From positions 744,001-808,000 of the forward strand of contig NZ_CP045702.1 of NCBI RefSeq assembly GCF_014216315.1: a DNA stretch of 64,000 nucleotides. Direction: 5' to 3'. Made by a program: the position numbers and the translations under genes. This DNA is from Streptomyces finlayi (lineage in GTDB: Bacteria > Actinomycetota > Actinomycetes > Streptomycetales > Streptomycetaceae). Under the pieces are notes generated by a model. The model made no database searches. It was not told where the DNA came from and was given only the letters and a program-made list of their open reading frames with translations. Of this stretch, positions 1 through 8,850 are shown piece by piece (within the stretch, counting starts at the first letter, position 1; every line of letters begins with the position of its first letter).

Positions 1-74
1 GCGGTGGCGGTGGTGGCGACGGAGCCGCGTGCTCCGATGAACCAGACTCCGGTACGGACGGCTTGTGCGGTCAC
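1..74 (-). CDS. Inositol-3-phosphate synthase-like protein, N-terminus only
   Basis: Partial gene running off the left edge. A GTG start at position 74 is preceded on the minus strand by GGGAGG at good spacing. The 24 visible residues contain TGVWFIGARGSVATT, the N-terminal NAD-binding glycine motif of myo-inositol-1-phosphate synthase-type enzymes as annotated in streptomycetes. That family cyclises glucose-6-phosphate to inositol-3-phosphate with NAD. It lies downstream of and in the same direction as the ThuA gene, but a strong hairpin and a 200-base low-complexity spacer separate them, so it is probably transcribed on its own. Too little is visible to judge the active site. Confidence 0.6.
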   Translation of the reverse strand, partial: MTAQAVRTGVWFIGARGSVATTAT

Positions 75-170
75 GGGCTGCTGCCTCCCTGGCTGGGGCT
101 CCTGGCGGGATGGAGCACGGTGGAGCGAGATGAGTACGAGGCGGTGGTGCGCGGTGCAGGGTGGTGGTGG

Positions 171-219
171 GCGGTGCCGCGGTGGTGGTGGTGGTGGTGG
201 TCGGCGGTGCCGCGGTGGT
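171..219. repeat. GGT trinucleotide tract flanked by 16-bp direct repeats
   Basis: Seven GGT units (181-201) sit between two copies of GCGGTGCCGCGGTGGT at 171-186 and 204-219. This lies in the spacer between the ThuA gene and the inositol-phosphate synthase-like gene. No coding function is supported. Confidence 0.75.
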
Positions 220-233
220 CGGTGGTGCCGGAG

Positions 234-272
234 GACGGCGGGCGGGGACCTCGGACTCCCCCGCCCGCCGTC
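234..272 (-). terminator. Hairpin terminator after the ThuA gene
   Basis: A perfect 14-bp GC stem (234-247 with 259-272) and an 11-base loop lie 14 bases past the ThuA stop codon. No U-tract follows, as is usual for Streptomyces terminators. It probably ends the sugar-catabolic transcript. Confidence 0.75.
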
Positions 273-285
273 GGCCGGTGCCGCC

Positions 286-3200
286 CTACGCCGAGGGCAG
301 CTGCTTCAGCCGGATGTCACGGAAGGACACCTGGTCGTCGGCTCCGTGGTTCTGGAGGCCGATGTAGCCGTTCTTCAGGCTGCGGACCGGATCGGTGTTG
401 GTGTAGTCGTTGATCTTCACGCCGTTGAGGAAGACCCGGAGGCGTTCGCCCTCGACCCGGATCTCGTAGCTGTTCCACTCCCCCGGCGGCTTGAGGACCC
501 GTTCGCGGGCGGCGAGGTCGGCGGACTTGAAACCGTAGACGGCGCCCGTGGTGCGGTCGGCCGCGTCGGTGGCGTCGATCTGGACCTCGTAGCCGTTGTT
601 CACGGCCGACCAGGGGTCGTCGGAGGCCGGGAAGCCGACGAAGATCCCGGAGTTGTCGTCGCCGGCCATCTTCCAGTCGAGCTTCAGGGAGTAGGACTTC
701 AGCTCCTTGGCCTGGTACCAGAGCATCCCCATGCCGCCCTCGGTGCGCAGCTCACCGTCGGCGACGGCGAACTGTCCGGGCCCGGCCTGCTTCCAGCCGT
801 CGAGCGTCTTCCCGTTGAAGATCGTCCGGTAGCCGGTGTCGGGCTTGCAGTCGGCCGTGGCCTGACCGGTGGTGTAGCGCATTGCGCCGAGGAGGTGCTT
901 GCGGAAGTCCGGCTCGGCGTACGACTCCTTGGTGTGGCCGAGACCGGTGTAGAAGGAACGGCCGCCCTGGTAGGTCTGGCACCAGGAGATCGGGTGGTCA
1001 CCCTTCATCGTGCCGCCGGTGTAGCTGGTCTCGTCCAGCGTGGCGAGCACCTGGGCCTTGTCCCGGGGGTTGGTGCGGTAGTTGTACCACTCGTCGGTGC
1101 GGTCCCAGGCCTCGCCGAGGTGGGCCGTCGCCGGGTGGTCGTGGTTCTCGACGCGTACGGTGGCGGGCTGGATCTGCGGGTGCGAGGCGAAGTACGCGCC
1201 GACGAGTCCGCCGTAGAACTCCCAGTCGTACTCGGTGTCGGCGGCGGCGTGGACGCCCATGTAGCCGCCCCCGCCGGCCACGTAGTCCTCGAACGCCTTC
1301 TGCTGGTCGCTGTTGAGGACGTCGCCGGTCGTGGAGAGGAAGACGACGGAGTCGTAGCGCGCGAGGTTGGCCGCGGTGAACTGTCCGGGCGCCTCGGTCG
1401 CGTCGACGGTGATGCCGCTCTCGCCGCCGATCTCCTTCAGCGCGGTGATTCCCGCCGGGATGGAGTCGTGGCGGAAGCCGCCGGTCCTGGAGAAGACCAG
1501 GACCCGCTTGGCGTCCGCCTGGGGCGGGGCCGACGACAGCTGGAAGTCGTCGACGTCGTACAGCGCTCCGCTGCCGCCCCTGAAGACCAGGAAGAGTTCC
1601 GTGGTCCGCTGCGGGACGTTGCGCAGGGCCACGTCGATGTCCTGGAAGGTGTCCCAGCTGCCCGTCACCGGGATCGTGGCGGAGCCCAGCAGGGTGCCGG
1701 TGGGTGAACCGGTCCGCACTTCGAGGGAACCGCCCGCTCCGGCGGAGGAGATCCGGGCGGTGAGCTCGGTGGAGCCGGTGAGCAGATACGGCTTGAAGGA
1801 GATCCAGTCACCGTGGTGGATGTCTCCGACGGTCTTGCCGCCGTGTGCGCTCGCCTTGTCCTGCGGTGCGACACCGGACTGGGCGCTGTAGTGCTCCGCC
1901 TGGCGGTGGCGCGGCTGGAGCTGCGCCTGGTCGCTGCCGGTCAGCGCGGCCTGGCCGCCGCCTCCGCCGTCGGTGTACGACGCGTCGACCACTCCGAAGA
2001 TGTTGGCGTTCGGGTCGTGCCCGCCGTCCGCCTCGGTCTTGATGACGCCGCTGCAGCCGTTGACCGTGGTGACGGGGTGACCGTGGCTGTCGTGTCCGAG
2101 GATGAAGCGGACCGCGACCTTGGAGCAGTCGACGGTGCCGTCCTCGGGATCGGTGACGGTGACCTTGAAGGGGATCTCGTCACCGAACGTGAACAGCTGC
2201 CCCTCGGCGGGGAGTTCGAGCTTGACGGTTGGCGCGGTGTTGCCGACGGTCACATGGACGCTCGCCGAACCGGTGCGGCCGCCGGGGTCCTTGGCGGTGA
2301 CGGTCGCGGTGTAGGTGCCGTTCTTCCTGTACCGGTAGGTGGGGTTGGCGCTGGTCGACATTCCGCCGTCGCCGAAGTCCCAGGCATAGGTGAGGGTGTC
2401 CCCGTCCGCGTCGGTCGTCCCGGCCGAGGAGAAGGCGACCTTGAGCGGCGCGGTGCCGGAGGTCCTGTTCGCGCTCGCTTCGGCGACGGGTGAGCGTCCG
2501 CCGGTGGCGTTCTCGATGCGGTAGAGACCGGCGTTCTCGTCCCCGCCGAACCAGGCGGTGCCGTAGTCCAGGACGTACAGCGCGCCGTCCGGGCCGAAGG
2601 CCATGTCCATGACCTGGGTGCCGGTCCACGGGACCGGGCTGACCGACTGGACCGTGCCGTCGCTGTCGTGCTCGATGCGCTTGATCCAGCGCCGGCCGAA
2701 CTCCCCGGCGAAGAAGTCACCGTCGTACGCCTCGGGGAACTTCACCGGAGAGTCGAGGTCCGGGTCGTAGTGGTAGACGGGCCCGCCCATCGGGGACTCT
2801 GAGCCGCTGCCGAACTCGGGGAGGGAGTCACCGTCGTACGGAATCCAGGCGGCCTCCGCCGGTGGCAGGTCGACCAGTCCGGTGTTGTGCCGCGAGGTGT
2901 TCTTCGGTGCGGCGCAGTCGAAGGCCGCGCCGGAGGTCTTGGTGGCGAAGTCGTAGTCGATGTAGGCGTCGTTGTCGCCCGTGCAGAACGGCCAGCCGAA
3001 GTTGCCGGGCTTCGTCACCCGGGCGAACTCGACCTGTCCGGCCGGTCCGCGCGCAGGGTCCGCGGCACCGGCGTCGGGGCCGTAGTCGCCGACATAGAGG
3101 ATGCCGGTCGCCTTGTCGACGGAGAAGCGGAACGGGTTGCGGAAGCCCATCGCGTAGATCTCGGGCCGCGTCCTGTCCGTACCGGGTGCGAAGAGGTTGC

Positions 3201-4017
3201 CCTCGGGCACGGTGTACGAGCCGTCCGCGGCGACCTTGATCCGGAGGATCTTGCCGCGCAGGTCGTTGGTGTTGCCGGAGGTGCGCCGGGCGTCGTACGC
3301 CGGGTTGCGGCCCGGGCTCTCGTCGATGGGCGTGAAGCCGTCCGAGGAGAACGGGTTGGAGTCGTCGCCCGTCGACAGGTAGAGGTTGCCCTGCGCGTCG
3401 AAGTCGATGTCGCCGCCCACGTGGCAGCAGATCCCGCGGGTGGCGGGGACGTCGATGATCTTCTTCTCGCTGGCGTTGTCGAGGGTGCCGTCCGCGTTCA
3501 GCACGAAGCGCGAAAGCCTGTTCACTCCGTCGAACTCGGCGAACTCGGCGGCCGTTCCGTTGGCCGGTGCGTCACCGGCGGGAGTGTCGAGCGGGGGCGC
3601 GTAGTAGAGGTAGATCGCCCGGTTCTCGCTGAAGTCCGGATCGATGCCGATGCCCTGGAGACCCTCCTCGTCGTGGGAGTAGACGGGGATGGTGCCGGCG
3701 ATCCGGGTGTTGCCCGCGCTGTCGGTGATACGGAGCTCGCCGCTGCGCGAGGTGTGCAGGACGCTGCGGTCGGGGAGGACGGCGAGCGACATGGGCTCGC
3801 CCGTCTCGGCCCCGCCCTTGGCGAGGGTGACCTGCTGGAAGTCCTCGGCGGCGGCCGCTGTGCCGGCGGAGTCGTCGGTGCGGGGCCCGGCCGAGGCGCC
3901 TGGGGCGGCTCCGAGGGCGAGCGTCGTCGCGGTGAGCAGACCACCGGTCAGCAGGGCGAGGGACTTGACGAATCCGGTGTGCTGTCGGCCGCGATACGGG
4001 GTTCGGGTTCTGTGCAC
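286..4017 (-). CDS. Secreted multidomain ThuA / sugar dehydrogenase / 3-keto-disaccharide hydrolase-like protein
   Basis: 1243 residues. The start is GTG at 4017, with GGAGG eight bases upstream. A Sec-type signal peptide covers about residues 1-43 (hydrophobic ALLTGGLLTATTLALG). Domains in order: glucose/sorbosone dehydrogenase-type beta-propeller (about 55-505), PKD domain (about 510-595, with WDFGDGG), a CBM6-like carbohydrate-binding jelly roll (about 705-830), a ThuA class I amidotransferase-like domain (about 834-1050, starting KRVLVFSRTGGFRHD), and a C-terminal DUF1080 domain (about 1060-1243, with FNGKTLDGW), the 3-keto-disaccharide hydrolase family. The propeller and DUF1080 domains suggest oxidation and hydrolysis of sugars outside the cell. 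It ends the sugar locus, but a 350-base gap and a hairpin separate it from the isomerase gene, so it likely has its own promoter. The substrate is unknown. The domain order is clear, the biochemical role inferred. Confidence 0.9.
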   Translation of the reverse strand: MHRTRTPYRGRQHTGFVKSLALLTGGLLTATTLALGAAPGASAGPRTDDSAGTAAAAEDFQQVTLAKGGAETGEPMSLAVLPDRSVLHTSRSGELRITDSAGNTRIAGTIPVYSHDEEGLQGIGIDPDFSENRAIYLYYAPPLDTPAGDAPANGTAAEFAEFDGVNRLSRFVLNADGTLDNASEKKIIDVPATRGICCHVGGDIDFDAQGNLYLSTGDDSNPFSSDGFTPIDESPGRNPAYDARRTSGNTNDLRGKILRIKVAADGSYTVPEGNLFAPGTDRTRPEIYAMGFRNPFRFSVDKATGILYVGDYGPDAGAADPARGPAGQVEFARVTKPGNFGWPFCTGDNDAYIDYDFATKTSGAAFDCAAPKNTSRHNTGLVDLPPAEAAWIPYDGDSLPEFGSGSESPMGGPVYHYDPDLDSPVKFPEAYDGDFFAGEFGRRWIKRIEHDSDGTVQSVSPVPWTGTQVMDMAFGPDGALYVLDYGTAWFGGDENAGLYRIENATGGRSPVAEASANRTSGTAPLKVAFSSAGTTDADGDTLTYAWDFGDGGMSTSANPTYRYRKNGTYTATVTAKDPGGRTGSASVHVTVGNTAPTVKLELPAEGQLFTFGDEIPFKVTVTDPEDGTVDCSKVAVRFILGHDSHGHPVTTVNGCSGVIKTEADGGHDPNANIFGVVDASYTDGGGGGQAALTGSDQAQLQPRHRQAEHYSAQSGVAPQDKASAHGGKTVGDIHHGDWISFKPYLLTGSTELTARISSAGAGGSLEVRTGSPTGTLLGSATIPVTGSWDTFQDIDVALRNVPQRTTELFLVFRGGSGALYDVDDFQLSSAPPQADAKRVLVFSRTGGFRHDSIPAGITALKEIGGESGITVDATEAPGQFTAANLARYDSVVFLSTTGDVLNSDQQKAFEDYVAGGGGYMGVHAAADTEYDWEFYGGLVGAYFASHPQIQPATVRVENHDHPATAHLGEAWDRTDEWYNYRTNPRDKAQVLATLDETSYTGGTMKGDHPISWCQTYQGGRSFYTGLGHTKESYAEPDFRKHLLGAMRYTTGQATADCKPDTGYRTIFNGKTLDGWKQAGPGQFAVADGELRTEGGMGMLWYQAKELKSYSLKLDWKMAGDDNSGIFVGFPASDDPWSAVNNGYEVQIDATDAADRTTGAVYGFKSADLAARERVLKPPGEWNSYEIRVEGERLRVFLNGVKINDYTNTDPVRSLKNGYIGLQNHGADDQVSFRDIRLKQLPSA

Positions 4018-4369
4018 GAGTGTCCTCCGGAGAGTGCCGGTTTTACTGGCGGGTGATGCCGTGGCCGTGCAGCGCGGGGACTGCCGCGCACGTCAGTGGG
4101 GCCGGACGGGCCCCGCCGACGCGAGTCGTGTCGTGTACACCAATGGGACGGTAGACCTGTTCGTCCTGGACGGAAAGCCCTTGTGCGGTGAGGAGTTGAA
4201 CTTCTTCCCGCGGCGGGACAAAGCTGGCTCCGGGCAGCGCGGAGCGCCCCATCGGGCTCGGCCCGGACCTCGTCCTCGCACGCCGGGGCGCCTCCCAGCG
4301 CCTCCGGCGTCCGAGGAAGGGGGTGCGGGGGCGCAGGCCCGGGAGTGGGTGGGCGCGCCCCCGGGCGCC
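4018..4369 (-). other. Intergenic region upstream of the ThuA gene
   Basis: No gene is supported. The region holds the ThuA ribosome site, the palindrome GTGTACAC (4133-4140) within TGGTGTACACGA on the minus strand, which resembles GntR/DasR-type half sites in 9 of 12 positions, and a hairpin nearer the isomerase gene. It probably carries the ThuA promoter. Confidence 0.45.
4268..4316 (-). terminator. Imperfect hairpin after the isomerase gene
   Basis: The core stem pairs 4280-4291 with 4298-4310 (12 bp, one bulged base, 6-base loop), with outer CCTCG/CGAGG pairs. It lies about 55 bases past the isomerase stop and would separate the catabolic genes from the ThuA gene. Confidence 0.5.
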
Positions 4370-5374
4370 TCAGTCCGCGCTGCCGAACGCCGCGTCGAAC
4401 GACGACGCCGGCGGGTCGAAGTCGAACCGCTTCAGGGAGGCCAGCGCCTCCGGCGCTCCCGTCAGCCGGTCCATCCCGGCGTCCTCCCACTCCACGGAGA
4501 TCGGCCCCTCGTACCCGATGGAACGCAGCATCCGGAAGACGTCCTCCCACGGCACGTCACCATGACCGGCCGACACGAAGTCCCAGCCGCGCCGGGGATC
4601 GCCCCAGGGCAGATGTGAGCCGAGCCGGCCGTTGCGTCCGTCGAGGCGCTTACGCGCCTCCTTGCAGTCCACGTGGTAGATCCGGTCCCGGAAGTCGTAC
4701 AGGAACCCCACCGGATCGAGGTCCTGCCACACGAAGTGGCTCGGGTCGAAGTTCAGCCCGAACGCGGGCCGGTGGTCAACCGCCTCCAGGGCACGCTTCG
4801 TCGTCCAGTAGTCGTAGGCGATCTCGCTGGGGTGCACCTCGTGGGCGAAGCGCACCCCCTCCGCGTCGAAGACGTCGAGGATCGGGTTCCAGCGCTCGGC
4901 GAAGTCCTCGTAACCGCGCTCGATCATGTGAGGCGGCACCGGCGGGAACATCGCGACCAGGTGCCAGATGGACGATCCGGTGAAGCCGATGACGGTCTCC
5001 ACCCCGAAGGCCGCGGCGGCACGTGCGGTGTTCCTCATCTCCTCCGCCGCCCGCCTCCGTACTCCTTCGGGCTCGCCGTCGCCCCAGATCCTGACGGGCA
5101 GGATCGCCTGGTGGCGCTCGTCGATCGGGTTGTCGCAGACGGCCTGCCCGACCAGGTGGTTGGAGATCGCGTAGCAGGTGAGCCCGTACTTTCCGAGCAG
5201 CTCGTGCCGCCCGTCCAGGTATCCAGGATCGGTGAGTGCCTTGTCGACCTCGAAGTGGTCGCCCCAGCAGGCGAGTTCGAGACCGTCGTAGCCGAAGTCC
5301 CTGGCGTGCCGGCAGACCTCCTCCAGCGGCAGGTCGGCCCACTGACCGGTGAAGAGCGTGAAGGGACGGGGCAT
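4370..5374 (-). CDS. Sugar phosphate isomerase/epimerase (xylose isomerase-like TIM barrel)
   Basis: 334 residues, the usual length for this family. It starts at ATG 5374 with AGGAGG that overlaps the stop codon of the upstream dehydrogenase (12-base gap), so the two are translationally coupled. Barrel-strand motifs are visible: [15 protein letters not shown] near the N-terminus, [32 protein letters not shown] and GPISVEWED. The acidic residues and histidines in these motifs form the usual divalent-metal site. The family interconverts keto sugars or inosose intermediates and also includes partners of 3-keto-glycoside and C-glycoside cleaving enzymes. Together with the adjacent Gfo/Idh/MocA dehydrogenase it probably handles an oxidised sugar; the exact substrate cannot be read from sequence. 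Confidence 0.88.
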   Translation of the reverse strand: MPRPFTLFTGQWADLPLEEVCRHARDFGYDGLELACWGDHFEVDKALTDPGYLDGRHELLGKYGLTCYAISNHLVGQAVCDNPIDERHQAILPVRIWGDGEPEGVRRRAAEEMRNTARAAAAFGVETVIGFTGSSIWHLVAMFPPVPPHMIERGYEDFAERWNPILDVFDAEGVRFAHEVHPSEIAYDYWTTKRALEAVDHRPAFGLNFDPSHFVWQDLDPVGFLYDFRDRIYHVDCKEARKRLDGRNGRLGSHLPWGDPRRGWDFVSAGHGDVPWEDVFRMLRSIGYEGPISVEWEDAGMDRLTGAPEALASLKRFDFDPPASSFDAAFGSAD

Positions 5375-5386
5375 GCGCAGGACCTC

Positions 5387-6607
5387 CTAGAACGGGACCG
5401 TGGTGTGGACGGAGTTCTTCTCGGCGCTCTCCTCGACGGCGGCGAGCACCCGCTGCACCTGGAGCCCGTCGGCGAAGGACGGCATGGGCGCCGACCCCGT
5501 GGCGATCGTGCGCACGACGTCCGCGGCCTGGTGGACGAAGGTGTGCTCGTAGCCGAGGCCGTGGCCCGGCGGCCACCACGCCTCCAGATAGGGGTGCTCG
5601 GGTTCGGTGACGAGGATCCGCCGGAATCCCGCGGTGACCGCCGGTTCGGTGTGGTCGTGGAAGGAGAGTTCGTTGAGCCGTTCCAGATCGAAGGCGAGCG
5701 AGCCGCGCTCTCCGTTGATCTCCAGGCGCAGCGCGTTCTTGCGGCCCGCCGCCATCCGGGTCGCCTCGAAGGAGGCCAGGGCCCCGGAGGCGAGGCGGCC
5801 GGTGAACAGGGTCGCGTCGTCGACGGTGACCTCCCCCCGTGCGGTGCCGTCCGCCGCCCCCGAGAGCCCGGCGCCGGGCCCGGCGAGCGCGGGCCGGCTC
5901 CGTACGAAGGTCTCGCTGACCGCCGACACCCCGACCAGCCGTTCCCCCGTGAGGTACTGGGCGAGGTCCACGATGTGCGCCCCCAGATCGCCCAGCGCGC
6001 CCGACCCCGCGTGCTCGCGCTTGAGCCGCCAGGTGAGGGGCGATTCCGGATCGACCAGCCAGTCCTGGAGGTAGGTGGCCCGTACGTGCCGCAGGGCACC
6101 GAGCCGGCCCTCGGCGATCAGGGTGCGGGCGTAGGTGATCGCGGGCACCTTACGGTAGTTGAACCCCACGATGGCCACCTGTCCCCGTGCGGCGGCCCGT
6201 TCCGCGGCCGCCACCATGGCCTCCGCCTCGGCGACGGTGTTGGCGAGCGGCTTCTCGCACAGCACGTGCTTGCCCGCCTCCAGGGCGGCGATGGCGATCT
6301 CCGCGTGGCTGTCGCCGGGTGTGCAGATGTCCACGAGCTGCACGTCGTCCCGGGCGATCAGGGCGCGCCAGTCGGTCTCGGCCGCCGCCCAGCCGTGCCG
6401 GGCGGCTGCGGCGTCGACCGCGGTCCGGTCGCGTCCGCAGATCGCCGCGAGAGCCGGCCGCATCGGCAGGTCGAAGACATGTCCTGCGGTACGCCACCCC
6501 TGGGAGTGGGCGGCGCCCATGAACGCGTATCCGACCATGCCGACGCCGAGCGTCGCCTGCCGCGGCGGCGCTGCGGCCCCCTGCTCCGTCTCTTCCCTAC
6601 GGGACAT
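5387..6607 (-). CDS. Gfo/Idh/MocA family NAD(P)-dependent sugar oxidoreductase
   Basis: 406 residues. ATG 6607 is preceded by GAGGAGG. The N-terminal Rossmann fold has VGMVGYAFMGAAHSQGW (about residues 22-38), a CTPGDSH motif and the family lysine motif CEKPLA. The C-terminal alpha/beta domain carries the substrate-site residues, including the GALGDLGAHIVDLAQYL helix. Members oxidise or reduce a sugar hydroxyl, often at C2 or C3, using a bound nicotinamide cofactor. It lies between the transporter genes and the isomerase gene in one apparent transcript. It is the presumed first cytoplasmic catabolic step after import. Family assignment is firm; substrate is not. Confidence 0.9.
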   Translation of the reverse strand: MSRREETEQGAAAPPRQATLGVGMVGYAFMGAAHSQGWRTAGHVFDLPMRPALAAICGRDRTAVDAAAARHGWAAAETDWRALIARDDVQLVDICTPGDSHAEIAIAALEAGKHVLCEKPLANTVAEAEAMVAAAERAAARGQVAIVGFNYRKVPAITYARTLIAEGRLGALRHVRATYLQDWLVDPESPLTWRLKREHAGSGALGDLGAHIVDLAQYLTGERLVGVSAVSETFVRSRPALAGPGAGLSGAADGTARGEVTVDDATLFTGRLASGALASFEATRMAAGRKNALRLEINGERGSLAFDLERLNELSFHDHTEPAVTAGFRRILVTEPEHPYLEAWWPPGHGLGYEHTFVHQAADVVRTIATGSAPMPSFADGLQVQRVLAAVEESAEKNSVHTTVPF

Positions 6608-6678
6608 CCGGGCTTCCTCCTCATCGGTCGTTCGGTGGGCACGGCAGAAGGGGCGGTCAGCTCCCTCCTACGGCCGGA

Positions 6679-7722
6679 TCAGCTGAAGCCCGTCGGCAGG
6701 TACTGGTCGATGTTCTCCTTGGTGACCACGGCCGAGTAGAGGGTGAGCGAGGTCGGGATCTCCATCTCGGAGAGACCTCCGATGCCCTTGCTCTGACCGA
6801 GGGCGCGCGCCAGGTCGATGGCGGACGCGGCCATCGTCGGCGGGTACAGGACGGTGGCCTTCAGGACACTGTTGTCGGCCTTGATGGCGTCCATCGCCGA
6901 CTTGGCACCGGCGCCGCCGACCATGATGAACTCGTCGCGGCCCGCCTGCTGAATGGCGCGCAGCGCACCCACGCCCTGGTCGTCGTCGTGGTTCCACAGC
7001 GCGTCGATCTTCTTCTGCGCCTGGAGGAGCTGGGCCATCTTCGCCTGCCCCGACTCGACAGTGAAGTCGGCTGCCTGACGGGCCACCAGCTCGACGTTGG
7101 AGTAGTTCTTGAGCGCGTCGGCGAAGCCCTGGCTGCGCTGTTTGGTGAGTTCCAGGCTGTCGATGCCCGCGAGTTCGACGACCTTGGCGTTCGACTTGCC
7201 CTTGAGCTGCTCGCCGATGTAGTGACCGGCGTTCAGACCCATTCCGTAGTTGTCACCGCCGACCCAGCAGCGGTACGCCTGAGGGGAGGCGAAGATGCGG
7301 TCGAGGTTGATGACGGGGATGCCCGCCTTCATCGCTTCGAGGCCGACCTGGGTGAGCGCCTTGCCGTCCGCGGGAAGGATGACGAGGACGTCGACCTTCT
7401 TGTTGATGAGGGTCTTGACCTGGCCGATCTGCACGGCCGTGTCGTTGGACCCCTCGGTGATCTCCAGGGTCACTTCGGAGTACTTCTCGGCCCGCGACTT
7501 GGCGTTGACGTTGATCGCGTTGAGCCAGCCGTGGTCGGCCTGAGGACCGGCGAAGCCGATGGTGACGGGCTTGCCCGGCTTGTCGTCGGCGGCGGGCTGG
7601 TCGCTCCGGGCGGTCGCGTTGCCGGTGGACTTCGGCTCGTTGCTGGTGCAGGCGGTGAGGAGGGCGCCCGCGGAGACGGCTGCGGTGCCGAAGAGCAGTC
7701 CTCTGCGGCTGGTTTCTGGCAT
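6679..7722 (-). CDS. Sugar ABC transporter substrate-binding lipoprotein (RbsB-like)
   Basis: 347 residues. The N-terminus carries a twin-arginine motif (SRRGLLFG) and a lipobox LLTAC with Cys25, so it is probably exported by Tat and lipid-anchored. The mature part is a two-lobe periplasmic-binding fold of the ribose/galactose class: KPVTIGFAGPQADHGW at the start of lobe 1, DVLVILPADG, IPVINLDR, and ALWNHDDDQGVGA in lobe 2. The gene is 70 bp downstream of the permease and in line with it. It delivers the sugar to the membrane complex. The ligand could be a pentose, hexose, inositol or small glycoside. Confidence 0.92.
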   Translation of the reverse strand: MPETSRRGLLFGTAAVSAGALLTACTSNEPKSTGNATARSDQPAADDKPGKPVTIGFAGPQADHGWLNAINVNAKSRAEKYSEVTLEITEGSNDTAVQIGQVKTLINKKVDVLVILPADGKALTQVGLEAMKAGIPVINLDRIFASPQAYRCWVGGDNYGMGLNAGHYIGEQLKGKSNAKVVELAGIDSLELTKQRSQGFADALKNYSNVELVARQAADFTVESGQAKMAQLLQAQKKIDALWNHDDDQGVGALRAIQQAGRDEFIMVGGAGAKSAMDAIKADNSVLKATVLYPPTMAASAIDLARALGQSKGIGGLSEMEIPTSLTLYSAVVTKENIDQYLPTGFS

Positions 7723-7791
7723 GGCTGTCTAACCCTTCATCCGGTGCGGTGCATACGGAACAGCGGGGTGGTGGTGGGGAGGAGCGAGGGA

Positions 7792-8850
7792 TCAGGTCTC
7801 TCCGTTGCGCAGCGTGCGGCGCTGGACCAGGACGGCGGCGACGATGATCGCGCCCTTGGCGATCTGCTGGACATCGCTCTGCAGGTTGTTGAGCGCGAAG
7901 ATGTTGGTGATCGTGGTGAAGACGAGCACACCCAGCACGGAGCCGACGATGGTGCCGCGCCCGCCGCTGAGGAGGGTGCCGCCGATGATGGCCGCGGCGA
8001 TGGCGTCGAGCTCGTAGAGGTTGCCGTTGGTGTTCTGTCCCGAACCGGACAGGATGATCAGCATGAACGCGGCGATGCCGCAGCAGAGTCCGGAGAGCAG
8101 ATACAGGTAGAGGCGCTGGCGGCGGACGTCGATGCCGGCCAGCCGGGCCGCTTCCGCGTTGCCGCCGACTGCGACCGTACGCCGTCCGAAGGTCGTCCGG
8201 TTCAGGATCAGCCAGCCGGCGACGGTGACCGCCGCGAAGACCAGGACCAGCGGCGGTATCCCCAGGATGTAGGAGTCGGGGAGGCCCAGGTCGAGGACGG
8301 ACCGCACGGTGACGATCTGCGTCTTGCCGTCGGTGATCTGGAGGGCCAGCCCGCGGGCCGACGCGAGCATGGCGAGCGTCGCGATGAACGGGACCATCCC
8401 GCCGTACGCGACGAGGACCCCGTTGACGAGTCCTGCCGCGAGTCCGACGATCACGGCGGTGAAGAGGATGCCCGCGAAGCCGTACTCCTGGGTGGCGAGT
8501 GTCGTCGCCCAGACGGAGGCGAGCGCCACCATCGCACCGACCGACAGGTCTATGCCGCCACTGGTGATGACGAAGGTCATGCCGACGGTGACGACTCCGA
8601 TGACGGACGCCTGCGTCAGGATCAGCTGAAGGTTCCCGGTGTCCAGGAAGGCTTCGGGTTCGGTGATACCGCCGACGGCGATCAGTACGGCGAGCACACC
8701 GAGGAGCGACAGGTTGCGGACGTCGGCGCGCAGACCGAAGACCCGCGGTCCGCCTCCTCCCTCCTTCTTCGAGGGCGGGGCGGCGGCCGGGCCGGTCAGG
8801 ACCCCCTTGTCCGGCCCGTTGTGCTGCGCCGACGAGACGGGCTGCGTCAT
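7792..8850 (-). CDS. Sugar ABC transporter permease (RbsC-like)
   Basis: 352 residues of mostly hydrophobic sequence with eight or more predicted membrane spans. The permease hallmark GGIDLSVGAMVALASV lies in the first half (about residues 90-105), with DVRRQRLYLYLLSG (the cytoplasmic coupling loop) and GGTLLSGGRGTIVGS towards the end. The start ATG at 8850 overlaps the stop of the upstream ATPase gene by 4 bases (ATGA), giving translational coupling. It forms the membrane channel for the adjacent binding protein and ATPase. Confidence 0.93.
   Translation of the reverse strand: MTQPVSSAQHNGPDKGVLTGPAAAPPSKKEGGGGPRVFGLRADVRNLSLLGVLAVLIAVGGITEPEAFLDTGNLQLILTQASVIGVVTVGMTFVITSGGIDLSVGAMVALASVWATTLATQEYGFAGILFTAVIVGLAAGLVNGVLVAYGGMVPFIATLAMLASARGLALQITDGKTQIVTVRSVLDLGLPDSYILGIPPLVLVFAAVTVAGWLILNRTTFGRRTVAVGGNAEAARLAGIDVRRQRLYLYLLSGLCCGIAAFMLIILSGSGQNTNGNLYELDAIAAAIIGGTLLSGGRGTIVGSVLGVLVFTTITNIFALNNLQSDVQQIAKGAIIVAAVLVQRRTLRNGET

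Noticed and set aside
171..219. Regular repeats considered as a CRISPR array
   Set aside because: Units are trinucleotides and a duplicated 16-mer without unique spacers; no cas gene is in the window.
4..1707. 567-residue open frame on the plus strand opposite the ThuA gene
   Set aside because: It is a mirror frame of a well-supported gene, with low-complexity Val/Gly/Arg-rich translation, no family match and no ribosome site.
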